Source: Zygnema cylindricum (lineage: Eukaryota > Streptophyta > Zygnematophyceae > Zygnematales > Zygnemataceae). Taken from it: 55,935 nucleotides of DNA. How positions within the stretch are numbered: position 1 is the stretch's first letter; each line of letters starts with the position of its first letter. Shown here one piece after another: positions 1 to 10,339 of this stretch. The notes beneath the pieces are model-generated. The model was given only the letters and a program-made list of their open reading frames with translations, was not told the origin of the DNA and searched no databases. The position numbers and the translations under genes are program-made. The stretch spans positions 1 to 55,935 of the forward strand of contig JBBHKE010002143.1 in NCBI GenBank assembly GCA_037447655.1. The letters run 5' to 3'.

Positions 1-648
1 AATCTAATTTATGAATTGTATCCGGCCGGATTTAGCTGCGCTTGTAGGAGTTTCAATTAGAAGTCTAAATGCTCCCACTAAGAAGGATTTGGAGGGGGCT
101 AAGAGAGTCCTTAGATATTTGATAGGAACTAGGGATCTATGGTTGCATTTGGGTGGGGAGAATAGTGACATCACTACTTCGAGTGATGACAGTTATGGTG
201 ATGCTCCGATGAGGAGATGTATTTTTGGATATGTATTATATGTGGGTGATGGGGCTTGTTGTTGGAGTAGCAAACAGCAAAAGGTTATTGCTCAGTCCAC
301 CAAAAGGCTGAGAATATGGCCTCTTGCTCTGCTATAAAAGAATTGATGTGTGTCAAATCTTTGCTTGGTGAGCTTGGTGAGCTTGGTTACCTTAGGAGTG
401 GTGTGCATAAAAGTTTTTCTGATAATCATGCAGCAATCGCTATTTTTGCCAATCCTAAACATCATATTAAATCCAAACACATGGACATTAGATTAAGCTT
501 TATTAGAGAGAAAGTACAAAACAAAATAATCAGTTTAGAGTACAGACCAGAGAGAGAGATGGTAGCAGATATGATGACCAAACCTGTGCCTTTCCCTAGG
601 CTAATTTTTTGCAGGGAGAAGTGTGGTCTGAAATTAAAGAGTGACTAG
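1..648 (+). pseudogene. Copia family A, 3' end of pol (RNase H), copy A0
   Basis: This is the carboxy end of a Ty1/copia polyprotein, cut by the window start. It reads in two frames. The first (11-~310) carries the block PDLAALVG then KRVLRYLIGTRDLWLHLGG and SYGDAPMRRC, typical of the connection and RNase H region. The second (316-648) carries KELMCVKSLL, HIKSKHMDIRLSFIREKV and ADMMTKPVP, the conserved end of copia RNase H. The frame change lies near 300-316, where the STxEAEYMA motif is disrupted, so the copy is broken. It is clearly related to the second copy at 5770-6405 in the same family. It is followed by a polypurine tract and an LTR, so this is the end of an element. Family placement is secure; the element's remainder is outside the window. 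Confidence 0.9.
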
Positions 649-649
649 A

Positions 650-661
650 AAATAAGGGGAG
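650..661 (+). other. Polypurine tract of copy A0
   Basis: The purine run AAATAAGGGGAG sits directly between the pol stop codon and the TGTAGAAATT start of the LTR. This is the normal position and composition of the plus-strand primer of an LTR retrotransposon. The same arrangement recurs at 6409-6422 and, on the minus strand, at 43454-43470. Confidence 0.8.
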
Positions 662-2064
662 TGTAGAAATTGATGGTTCTTTTAATGTTTTCTATGTCTA
701 AAATATAATGTAGAAAAGAAGTCGAGGCAATCTGCCTCTAACTCCTCTCTTCAACTACCACACTTGTTGAAGTTAGTGAAAGTTGGAGAGGAAGCTACAG
801 CCATGGCTGCTATGCTATCCAGAGATTTACGGGTAGTAGATTAGTTGATATACGGGTAGTAAATTAGTTGATTTACTAAAAGAGTACCTTTCGGAACCAG
901 GATTTGATCTTGGTACCTACCTTCAATCAAACTGCCGATAGCCGGTAGCTTTAGCCGTTTAGTCTAAGACTAGTGTTTGGTCATATAGGGTTTGGTAAAT
1001 CTATAAATGTTTCCACGTCGACTAATTCATTAAACGGTAACTATTTAGTGGATACAAAGATTCGGTTATATAAAATACGGATTAAGGTACGGAGAAGAAA
1101 CAAGTACCGCGCATTTGTTTGGATAGCGAAACGAATACCGCGCATTTATTTATGACAGCTAAGATTCAAAATTGCATTTAATCAGACGGCCGTAATGAAT
1201 GCCGAGATCGCAGAAGAGGATTTCAGCGGTTTGTGGTCATAGCCACATCGGATGACACGTGGCATCATGACATTGGATTTTGGCATCTCCAGGGATTACG
1301 GAAACAAATCCGGATATAACATATGTTGACTTTTTGGCCATGTCCTACAATGTGCGTACAAAAATTCCACCGGCACCTGTACCTTTCAGTACGACACAGT
1401 AATATAATTGGTGTCGAACGTCAGTAGATAGAGTTTTAGAGAGAGATAGGACTTAGAAAAATTTGGTAGATAGGACCCTCTCTCCAAGAGAGCTTCTGTA
1501 CAAAAGGTCAACTATTACCCTCCATAACTTACTGCTCAAGGGAGCAAATTCAGAGATTCTTTTTGATATCAACTCGGGGGAGTCTTCCCTTCATAGGGTT
1601 GAAGGTGGTAAGAGTTTTTGTCTTCCAAGATGGCAATTATCCTTGCTGAAACACAAAGGGGTTAGGGTTATCTTAAAGTCTTCTTGCAAGCTGCCCTTTT
1701 TGAGGACCTATGGAGGTCTAAGAGTTCCATACTCTCATTTGATTAGTTACGTACCTTAATACTAAGGGATTAGAGAGTAGTTACGGGACTTAGAGATTTT
1801 AGGTAGGTATTCGCCTCTCTCCTAGAGAGCTTGTAAAAAACTGGCATCTTTGCTTTTTGATAATTAATCACATGGTTCGGCGTTTTGAGCAAAAATAAAT
1901 TGTTTTAGGCTTAAGGGAGTCTTACATTCAAAGGAGTGAAGGCAATCAAAATCATTGCTTGCCAAGGTGGCAATTGTTCTAACAAGAAGGGAGGAATTTA
2001 AAATTATCCTAGAGGCTTCAAAGAAACTGCATATTTTGTGTCTCGATGGAGGTCACAGAATTAC
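662..2064 (+). repeat. Family A LTR shared between copy A0 and copy A1
   Basis: About 1.4 kb starting TGTAGAAATT after a polypurine tract and ending ...GAATTAC directly before a primer-binding-site-like sequence. It is 3' LTR to the RNase H fragment on its left and 5' LTR to the gag-pol on its right, so the two copies are in tandem. It aligns by eye with the LTR copies at 6423-8635, 9156-10334, 42508-43453, 45354-46520 and 48435-49757. Landmarks are the near-palindromic block containing the sequence GCCATGGCTGC near 800, the tRNA-like segment at about 893-970, and an ACGT-core block (ACACGTGGCA) near 1257. The CTCTCTCCTAGAGAGCTT block precedes the expected promoter near 1820. The last bases include an ATG that begins the family gag frame. 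Confidence 0.88.
893..975 (-). repeat. tRNA-like segment inside the family A LTR (antisense)
   Basis: Read on the minus strand, the segment has an A-box-like stretch (TTAGACTAAACGG) followed about 45 bases later by a B-box-like stretch (AGATCAAATCC). This is the order and spacing of an internal RNA polymerase III promoter. The equivalent segments in other LTR copies (7189-7265, 10073-10142, 43195-43262, 46262-46330, 48655-48720) are better preserved in different parts. No amino-acid identity can be assigned. It is more likely a tRNA-derived insertion fixed in the LTR family than a working tRNA. Confidence 0.5.
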
Positions 2065-3130
2065 GATTATAGGCCCACCCTCTACAGTGCCCATCTTTAA
2101 TGGAACAGGGTTTATCTACTGGAACAAGATGATGAGGGGAGCACTTCTTGCAAAGAGATTATGGGGTATCGTGAGTGGTGGTGTGGGGCCGCCATCCACA
2201 CTATTGAGAGAGCCAATGAGATTTGGAGGACAGCAATTCTCAACAGGATTCGGGCAGTCAGAAAAAGAGGATGGTTAAGAAAAGAGTTACATCACCAATA
2301 CAAAAAGGAAAAGGAATAGCTGACACCGGTGACTTCGAGATCGGCACCAAAGTTGGTACCGGTGGAAGTGATGCCTAAAACTGAGGAGAATGACCCTGGT
2401 GGCTGGGACTTCAACAACTCTATCGCATTTCACTTCATTTTCAGTCACCTTTCTCGGAAATTGGCCACACCTCATGTTAATGTAGAAAGAGCAGCCGACC
2501 TGGTAGAGGCACTTGAAGATATTTATAGAAATGGCACATTGCAGAAACACAAACTTGCAGATTATAAAATTAAGGCATTTGCTTATAAAAGAGAGGAAAT
2601 GCTTGAATTTTGTAATGATTTCGATGGGTTTTTTGTGGAGTTGGAGAGTGGTGGAAAGGGGGAATCAGAAAAGGAGAAGGTGGATACTTTGTTGATGAAG
2701 CTCCCAGAAGAGTATGACAATATTGTTAACAAGGTTCAAGATGTGCCACATAGCTGGGAAACACAGTGGTTCGAATGATCTTTGTTGAAGAGAACACCAT
2801 TGAGCTTCGGAGCGGAGGAAAGAGTGGTAAAGCCTTGGCTGACGAAACTAATTGGATAGACCAAAAGAACAAGAAACCTTATGGGAGTTTTGGTGGAGGA
2901 GGGAGATGAGCTCAACCTGATGGATCCGGATCTCGGCCTCCAAATGGGCTTTGGCATTTTTGCAAGAAAACGGGTCGCTACATGGCAGAGTGCACCAAGG
3001 TGATGAACTTGAGGCACAAAGAGAACAAATCAGGTGGACCTTCCGGAAAGAAAAAATCACTTGTGACCACACAGGTGAAAGGGGAGTTCGGATAAGAGGA
3101 GACCTCCGACGAAGAGGATAGGGAGCTTCT
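2046..3130 (+). pseudogene. Copia family A gag, copy A1 (decayed)
   Basis: Capsid/nucleocapsid part of a copia polyprotein, broken by stops and frame changes. The start codon at 2046 lies 19 bases before the LTR end. A 1-base loss at the LTR junction and a stop break the first frame. The conserved amino end (IGPPSTVPIF, then GTGFIYW) is read from about 2068. Residues from 2329-2778 match the gag helical region, with the landmarks ALEDIYRNGTLQ, MLEFCNDFDGFF and LLMKLPEEYDNIVN. The zinc knuckle near 2955 reads CKKTGRYMAEC, with the first cysteine gone and arginine where the metal-binding histidine should be. Gag would form the particle that packages the element RNA; this copy cannot. Confidence 0.85.
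2065..2079 (+). other. Primer-binding site candidate, copy A1
   Basis: The sequence GATTATAGGCCCACC immediately follows the LTR end. It differs at two positions from GGTTATGGGCCCACC, the complement of the anticodon arm of plant initiator tRNA-Met (tRNA sequence recalled, not searched). The better-preserved site in the related element at 45339-45353 supports the reading. Confidence 0.55.
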
Positions 3131-3189
3131 TCTCAACAAAAAACTAGAGGAGAAGGAAATCCCAAAGAGGCAAAAATGTGGAATTGGTG

Positions 3190-4530
3190 CAGTCCGAGAA
3201 GACTTGAGGAAGGCTGGATTATCGACCCGAGAGCCTCAATGCATATGTGACGTGAAAAGCAATTATTTACTAATCTGAGAAAGATTCCCACTGTAGAGAT
3301 AGAGAATGGGGGAGGGAGATTAATAACTACAGATCTAATGGGATCGGTAGATCTAAAGGTACTAGTGGAGGGTTAAACGTCCATAGTTATGTTCTCACGT
3401 GTCCTCTATGAACGTCAATTAGGCAAGAATCGCATCTCTACCTCTTCCGTTTATAAAAAATATTTTGAGACTTACACTATCAAGGGAAATTTCACAGCAA
3501 AGTATGATGATGAGGTCTATTTAATTGATGACAAAGGTAGCCAAAGAATGTTTAGGCTTCACTTGAGCAATAAAAAAAAGAATGCTTATTATGTTGGTGT
3601 CCGAGATAATGATATGTCATAAGCCGTTGGTGCTTGTGCATTTGGACAAATTGAGAGAAATGAACAAGTTGGGTCTAGTGGAAGGGATTCGCTTTGACAA
3701 TAGTGAAGTGATGGATGATTGTATTGGCTGTGCAGAAAGAAAGGCTCACAGATTGCCCTTTTCCAAATCTGCCATGTATGGAGGGGAAAGGGTGCTAGAT
3801 CTTGTACTTATTGATATCTGAGGACCGGCTACAGTACCTTCGGTAGGAGGGAAAAGATATATGCTAACTATAACTGATGACTAGTATAGATATTCCCAAG
3901 TTTACTTCCTCAAAAATAAGTTTGAAGCACCACTATATTTTAAAGATTATAAAGCATGGAGTGAGAAATAGAATAGAACCCCCATTAAGAGAATTAGAAT
4001 TCATAATAAGGGAGATGATACATCTAATCAGTTTGAGGATTTATTGAGAGAGGAGGGACAATAACATCAAAATATTGTCCCTAATAATCCAGAACAAAAC
4101 GGTGTGGACGAAAGACTAAATAGAACACTAGAAGATAGCGCCTGAATCATGCTAACAAATAAGAAGATAGGAAAATGCTTCTGGGCTGAAGCTATGAACT
4201 CTACCAATTACATCAAGAATAAAGATCTTGCGACATCTATAAAAGGAGAAACATCATATGAGAGATGGGTTGGGAGGAAGCCGGATGTATCTCATTTGAA
4301 AGTATTTCGAAGTCAAGTATATAGTCGGAATTCTGATCAAAAGAGTTGGAAACTAGATGCTGAAGGAAAGCCAAGATATCTAGTGGGATATGATCAGGAT
4401 GTCAAGGGATATTGAGTTTATGACCTTGAGAAGAAAGATATCATAATGATTAAGCACCTAGTTGTCATGGATGAAGGGAAGTTGATAGATCTCTTCAAAT
4501 ACTCTAAGAAAATCACAATTAGATTTGAAT
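3190..4530 (+). pseudogene. Copia family A protease and integrase, copy A1 (decayed)
   Basis: The protease remnant near 3215 reads WIIDPRASMHM, where the active-site D-S/T-G has become DPR. The pre-integrase zinc region (LVHLDKLREMNKLGL, then CIGCAERKAHRLPF) lies at about 3620-3770. Integrase follows, with LVLIDI as the first catalytic aspartate block and NNPEQNGVDERLNRTL as the glutamate block near 4085-4130. The region around the second aspartate near 3990 is degraded (IHNKGDD instead of the usual SDNGGE). Further landmarks are CFWAEAMNSTNYIKN and GRKPDVSHLKVF. At least six in-frame stops are visible between 3820 and 4420. Integrase would insert the DNA copy; this one is dead. Confidence 0.88.
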
Positions 4531-4619
4531 AATAAAGTTAGGAAGAGTCAAATTTTAATGCAAGGAGTATCAATCATCAGATTATTAAAGATTTAGAAGA
4601 GACTCAAACCGACGAGGAG

Positions 4620-6405
4620 ATTCCGGTGAATCTACAAGCTCCGATACAGTTTGAGGACATGGATGAAAATGAGTCAATTCCTATGGATAAGGGAGCAAAT
4701 GAAATAGTTCGGAAGAACCCGAGATTACCCTCCATTCTAGCTTCTGAATTTGAAGTAGGACAAAAGAGCAGCAAAAGACTACAACAAAAAGAAGCAGCTC
4801 ACAAGGTAACAAAACTGTCACATCCTGATGAGCCTCGGACTTACTCAAGGGATGTGAACAGTCTAGGAAAAGACCGATGGACTAGGGCCATCAATAATGA
4901 GATGGCTTCCATTATGAAAGCCAATACTTGAAGTTAGTGGACTGCCCTCCAGGCAGAATACCGATTGGGGTGCAAATGGGTGTTCAAGCTAAAACTAAAC
5001 CTCAATAATAACATTGAGAGAAACAAAGCTAGTTTGGTAGCAAAGGGTTTTACCCAAAAAGAGGGGATAGACTATGAAAAGACCTTTGCACCAGTTGTGT
5101 GCTTTCCCTTTGTAAGGATTCTCCTCAGTTTAACAGCAGCAGAATACATGGAGATCTAACAAATAGATATTAAAACAACCTTCCTCAATGGTGAGTTAGA
5201 GGAAGAGAATTTAATGAGGCAGTCGGAGGGCTTTGTGGAGGAAAGAGAGAAAAGTAAGGTTTTCACACTGATTAAGTCTTTGTACGGTTTGAAACAGGCT
5301 CTCAAGCAATGGAACAATAAACAGGGTGAATTTCTAACCAATCTGGGATATGTCAGAATCAGTTCTGACCACTCCATTTATATGTTTGAAGATGAGGAGG
5401 GGATTACTTTTATTGCCATCTATATAGATTATTTAATAGTATTCAGTAATTCCATGGAAAAGATTAATAAGTAAAAGAAAGAATTAAAAAGAAAATTTGA
5501 TATGAAAGATTTAGGGGAGGCAAAATATATACTAGGTTATAATATGGAAAGAGATAGAGGGAAAAGGATAATAAGGTTAACTCATAAAGAGGCAATTGGA
5601 AACAAGTTAGAAAAGTTTCAAATAGATAAGGCAAATAGTTGTACCAATTTTATGGACTTTAAGAAAGTGGTGGAAGTGTTGAAGGAGATGTGATCATTCT
5701 TGGTGAGGAATAAGCACAAAAAGAGGCAATTTATAGAAGTCAATTATTTATAGGCACGTCGTAGGAAGTTTGATATATTTCATAAATTGTCCTAAGCTAG
5801 ATATAGCTGCACCAATTGGGGGCCTCAATAGGAGTCTTAATGATCCTAGAAAGAAAGATTGGGATGCAGCCAAGAGGGTTATGAGATGTCTAATAGGAAC
5901 CAAGGATATTTGGTTGCATCTGGGAGGGGAGAATACTAACATCACCACTTGGAGAGATGCCAGTTATGGGGATGCTCCTATGAGGAGATATACATCTAGA
6001 TACGTTTTGTATGTTGGGAATGGTGCCTTCAGTTGGAGGAGTAAGCAATAAAAGGTGATTGCTCAGTCCACTATAGAGGTTGAGTAGATGGCATCTTATT
6101 CTGCTGTCAAAGAGTTAATGTGGGTGAAGTTTATTTTGGAAGAACTTGGGTTTATCAAGGTTGGAGTTCAAAAAGTGTTTTGTGGTAATAAAGTTGCCAT
6201 TGCGATTGTAATTGATCAAAAACATCATTTCAAAGCTAAGCATATGAATATAAGCTTGAGTTTTGTGAGAGAAAAGGTTGAGGACAAAATTGTGAATTTG
6301 GAGTATAAACCAGATGGGGAAATGGTGCCAAATATGATGACAAAGCCAGTCAAAACTCCTAAACTCAAATTTTGTATGGAACAATGTGGACTTAAGCAAA
6401 AATGA
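4620..6405 (+). pseudogene. Copia family A reverse transcriptase and RNase H, copy A1 (decayed)
   Basis: The reverse transcriptase begins near 4860 (WTRAINNEMASI). It continues with GCKWVFKLKLN, LVAKGFTQKEGIDYEKTFAPVV, DIKTTFLNGELE and SLYGLKQALKQW. The catalytic motif usually YVDD reads YIDY near 5425, so the second aspartate is lost. The connection region (KFDMKDLGEAKYILGYNMERD) and RNase H (HLGGENTNITTWRDASYGDAPMRR, HHFKAKHMNISLSFVREKV, MMTKPVKTP) follow. Stops occur at several places, including 4930, 5159, 5472, 5693 and 6048. It pairs with the RNase H end at 1-648 as a second copy of the same family. Confidence 0.9.
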
Positions 6406-6407
6406 CT

Positions 6408-6422
6408 AGAAAATAAAAGGAG
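6408..6422 (+). other. Polypurine tract of copy A1
   Basis: The run GAAAATAAAAGGAG precedes the LTR start TGCTGAAATC at 6423 and follows the end of pol, the same layout as at 650-661. Confidence 0.75.
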
Positions 6423-6920
6423 TGCTGAAATCTGAGGTTTGGTTGTATTTTCTAGGTCAAAATGTAGAAAACTAAAAGGTCATACTCAGCAGTTAGGCTC
6501 TGCCTTTCCCTCTCTCCAGTCCCCATACTTGTCGTAGTCACTGAAGATTGGTGAGAGAGGGATAGAGCCATGGATGCCTGAGGAGCAAAAAGAAAATAGA
6601 GGGATCAGCCTTTGCAAAAAGATGACGAACGAAGGATTTGATCTTGGTCCCTACAAACTACCAGACTAGACGGCCGTCTTTTCCTATAGTCTAGTACATG
6701 AGCTCGGATATATATGGTTTGATACATACTAGTGGACTAAGTCGATTGACGGAATTATAGGATTGTAACATATATACATATATTACAGTTAGGTATTTTG
6801 CAAGCGCACGGATAGCACAAAATTCAATGGTGCGAACACTAAATTTCAGCGGCGCGAGGTAAAAGTCGGTTAACATCAGACGGCTCCCGTTCAAGCTGCC
6901 ATTGACGAATGGCCGCCTTG
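6423..6920 (+). repeat. Family A 3' LTR of copy A1, left part
   Basis: It begins TGCTGAAATC after the polypurine tract and aligns with the first part of the 662-2064 LTR, including the GCCATGGATGCC block near 6570 and the GGATTTGATCTTGG tRNA-like remnant near 6635. It stops near 6920, where the sequence switches to an inverted LTR fragment. Bases about 6560-6920 recur almost unchanged at 7465-7825. Confidence 0.8.
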
Positions 6921-7462
6921 GACGCCAAAAGTACATAATCCGTGATCGCGGCGCCTATCGTGGCCGTCCGATCAAACCGGATACAATTGTAGCCGTTGAA
7001 AATATACGTGCGATATTTGTTTCGCGTTCGAAACAAATGCGCGGTATCCGTTTCATAAAATACATTAAATCGTACTCCGTACTATACAAAACTGTATCTA
7101 TGCATTACGTATCTATTCCCGTTAGACGAACTAGTCTACGTGTACAAATATAAATATCTGTCAAACCTATTATACTCTAGCACTGTATTTAGACTTGTTG
7201 GTTAAAGTGAACGTCTAGTGTGACGGACGGCAGGTACCAGGATCAAATCCTGGGTCCGTCACACCTTTTAGATAACTCTATTTAGAATTGCCTGTCCACT
7301 TTGGACAGCCTAGGCAGCCATGGATCTAACTCCTCTTCAAGTCTTCAGTGACTGCGACAAGTGTGGGGACTTGAGTGAAGAGTTAGAGGTAGGTTGTTAC
7401 TGTCCCCTTTTTGCTTTTTTATTTTACAATCTCTAGACCTAGAAAATACTTAAATTTCAACA
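6920..7462 (-). repeat. Inverted family A LTR fragment
   Basis: From about 6920 the sequence matches the minus-oriented LTR at 9156-10334 (compare the GTGATCGCGGCGCCTATCG block here near 6942 with the one near 9822). It ends with the reverse complement of the LTR start, TGTTGAAATTTAAG, at 7462. It is therefore the first ~540 bp of an LTR in inverse orientation, inserted in or recombined with the 3' LTR of copy A1. Confidence 0.78.
7221..7261 (+). other. tRNA-like minihelix hairpin in the LTR
   Basis: An 8-bp outer stem (TGACGGAC with GTCCGTCA) encloses an 8-base one-sided bulge and an inner 5-bp stem (CCAGG with CCTGG). The loop is the 7 bases ATCAAAT. This is the geometry of a tRNA acceptor stem stacked on a T arm. 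The 3' strands of the two stems are contiguous and CACC follows. Related but more decayed versions occur in the other family A LTRs. Confidence 0.55.
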
Positions 7463-8635
7463 AGCGATAGAGCCATGGATGCCTGAGGAGCAAAAAGAAA
7501 ATAGAGGGATCAGCCTTTGCAAAAAGATGACGAACGAAGGATTTGATCTTCGTCCCTACAAACTACCAGACTAGACGGCCGTCTTTTCCTATAGTCTAGT
7601 ACCTGTGCTCAGATATATAGGGTTTGATACATACTAGTGGACTAAGTCGATTGACGGAATTATAGGATTGTAACATATATACATATATTACAGTTAGGTA
7701 TTTTGCAAGCGCACGGATAGCACAAAATTCAATGGTGCGAACACTAAATTTCAGCGGCGCGAGGTAAAAGTCGGTTAACATCAGACGGCTCTCGTTCAAG
7801 CTGCCATTGACGAATGGCCGCCTTGGTTGTTTGTGGTCGTCACGTCATCGGACGCCACGTGGCACAAACTACCAGACTAGTCGGCCGTCTTTTCCTATAG
7901 TTTAGTACTTGCGCTCGGATATATAGGGTTTGATACATACTAGTGGAATAAGTCGATTGACGGATTTATAGGATTCTAACATAGATACATATATTACAGT
8001 TAGGTATTTTGAAAGCGCATAGATAGCACAATGTTCAATGGTGCGAACACTTAATTTCAACGGCGCGGAGTAAAAGTCGGTCAACATCGGACGGCTCTCG
8101 TTCAAGCTGCCATTGACGAATGGCGGCCTTGGTTGTTTGCGGTCGTCAATCATTAGACAGCACGTGGCACCGTATTAGTAGTTGGCAGAATTTGTGAGAA
8201 ATCAGGAGACTAGTCTAGAGGTAACGGGCATTCCCTCTATGACCATGTCGTACTGTGGCCGTACAGAGTGTACATCGGCAGGAGTACCTTTCTGTACTGT
8301 ACAGTCATTTGATTGGTTCCGTACCTCAATACTAGGAGGTTTAGAAGGGGTTTTAGGACTTAGAGATTTTAGGTAGGTACCCGCCTCTCTCCTAGAGAGC
8401 TTCTATAAAAACTGGCATCTTTGCCTTTTGATAACTAATCGCCTAGTTTGAGGTTTAGAGCAACTCTTTTTGTATTAGGATTACGGGAGTCCAACCTTCA
8501 CAATGGTGAAGGCAATCAGAGTTATTGCTTACCAGGGTGGCAGTTGTTTTAACAAGGATATAGGCATTTAAATTTATCCTAGAGGCTTCAAACAAGCAGC
8601 ATATTCTTTGTGCGAATAGAGGTCACATAATTACA
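7463..8635 (+). repeat. Family A LTR, right part with internal duplication
   Basis: It resumes at the GATAGAGCCATGGATGCC block (also at 6552) and runs to ...CATAATTACA at 8635, matching the end of the 662-2064 LTR. A TATA-like CTTCTATAAAAACTGG at about 8400-8415 follows the CTCTCTCCTAGAGAGC block, so transcription of an intact LTR would start near 8435. The last bases correspond to the gag start region, with the ATG mutated to ATA. Together with 6423-6920 this is the rearranged 3' LTR of copy A1. Confidence 0.8.
7560..8171 (+). repeat. Tandem duplication of about 306 bp within the LTR
   Basis: Two consecutive units (about 7560-7865 and 7866-8171) each begin AAACTACCAGACTAG and end with the CACGTGGCAC palindrome. 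The second unit has diverged by scattered substitutions. The first unit is nearly identical to 6655-6920, so the duplication preceded or accompanied the rearrangement with the inverted fragment. Confidence 0.75.
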
Positions 8636-9155
8636 TACTACATGTTGTCATTTAATGTTTTTCGACCCACGGCCGAGACAAAAAACGTCATCTTCAAAAT
8701 CTTCTTTAAAACACAACGGTGGTGTGTTTTAAATTAAAGTATCATCGCTTAACAAATAAATACACATTCGTACGTGTCAAAATCTTTTAAAAGTTTTGAA
8801 CGATTTTAGCAAAAAAGAAAAGTACACAATTCACTATGTTTTGTCCGTAAACGTTTAGTACCAGGAGGAAAAGTACAAAATTTGTTTTCTTTTGTCGGTT
8901 TTTGTCCAGTACAGATTTTTTTTGAAAGATTCTTAAGATTTCGATGCCATTTCACGTCGACCATATTGGAGTCGCAAAAGCAAAGGGCATCTTCTTCAAC
9001 CATAAAATGGCACAGGCTGGAAGGTGGTATGTCTACAATATCACGGTAAAACATGCGACGTCACAAGCAGTTACAAAATAGCGCGTGTCATCACAGGGTG
9101 CATACGATGACAATCGTCACGTGCATTGTCGACGTATATAATCGTCACACCTTTA
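8636..9155. other. Unassigned spacer between LTR copies
   Basis: No gene or repeat recognised. It ends with CTTTA, the left target-site duplication of the solo LTR that follows. Confidence 0.5.
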
Positions 9156-10334
9156 TGAAACTTTGAGACCTCCATTGGCCCTCAGAGTATGCAGATCCAA
9201 AAGAAGCTAATCTAGATAGTGCCGACTCCAAGTTAAAATAAACCCAAATGACTGACCCCTTGACAGTCACAATCCCAATATAGATTCACCCTTGTGAAAT
9301 AACACTTTCTGTGTGCTCAGTTCCACCACAGAATACAAAGTTAGAATATGAGATTTGGACACATTCACCCACTTTAACTTTCCCTTATAAATGCAGCCAC
9401 CCTGGCAGACAAAAACTCTGACCGACTACACCCCTGTGTAGCGTGGACTCCCCTAAGTCCACAGCAAAAAGAATCACTGAAAATGGTCAAGTAAATTGAT
9501 AGTTATGGCTAGCCAAAGTTTGCCATTTATACAGAGTGCTCTCTGGGAGAGGCAGCTGCCTACCCAAAATTTTCTAAGTCCTATTCCCTCTCTAAAACTC
9601 TATCTACTGAAGTACGGCACCAATCAAATTACTGTGTCGTACAGAAAAGTACAGGTGCCGGTGTACTTTATGTACGGCCATTGTACGACATGGCCAAAAT
9701 GTCGACACGTGTCAAATCAGGATTAGTTCCTGTAATCTCCGGAATTCCCGTAGTCCAATGTTATTACGCCACGTGTCATCTGACGTGGCAAATACCGTAA
9801 AACGCCAAAAATGCCTTTTCCGTGATCGCGGCGCCTATCGTGGCCGTCCGATCAAAACCGGCTATAATCCTAGCCGCTGAAATTCGACGCGCGGTATTTG
9901 TTTCGCTATCGAAACAAATGCGCGGTATGCGTTCTGTCCACATACCGTACTTCGTACTAAATCAAACTGTATCTATGTACTAAGTATCTATTAGCCGTTA
10001 AACGGATTAATCTACATATGACGATTTATATATTTATCAAATCCTACATATCGTAATATCTGTCCCAGACTTAACGGCTAGAGCTAACGGCTAATGCGGA
10101 TTGACGGACGGCAGGTACCAGGATCAATTCCGGGGTTCGCAACTAACTTTTGGTAAGTCTACCTAATTCACCCCCTGTCTTCTCTAGAGAGCCTAGGCAG
10201 CCATGGCTCTAGCTCCCTATCCAGCCTTTAGTGACTACAACAAGTGTGGGGGCTTGGATAGGGGAGTTAGAGGCAGACCGCCTCAACTCTTTTTCTTTCC
10301 TAATACAGACCTGGAAAATACTCAAATATCAACA
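9156..10334 (-). repeat. Family A solo LTR with 5-bp target duplication
   Basis: 1179 bp, minus orientation. Its start is the reverse complement of TGTTGATATTTGAG at 10334 and its end lies at 9156 (TGAAACTTTG on the plus strand, so ...CA on the element strand). The five bases on the left (9151-9155) and right (10335-10339) are both CTTTA, a perfect target-site duplication. It has the G-box block CCACGTGTCATCTGACGTGG near 9769 and the antisense tRNA-like segment near 10073-10142. No internal domain remains, so it formed by recombination between two LTRs. Its exact ends define the LTR limits for the whole family. Confidence 0.93.
9768..9790. promoter_or_regulatory. ACGT-core (G-box/ABRE-like) pair in LTR U3
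   Basis: CCACGTGTC and TGACGTGGC lie 3 bases apart in inverted orientation. Equivalent pairs or palindromes occur in the other family A LTRs (near 1257, 7855, 8161, 45968 and 49135). Such motifs are bound by plant bZIP/bHLH factors. The role here is inferred from conservation among copies. Confidence 0.5.
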
Positions 10335-10339
10335 CTTTA

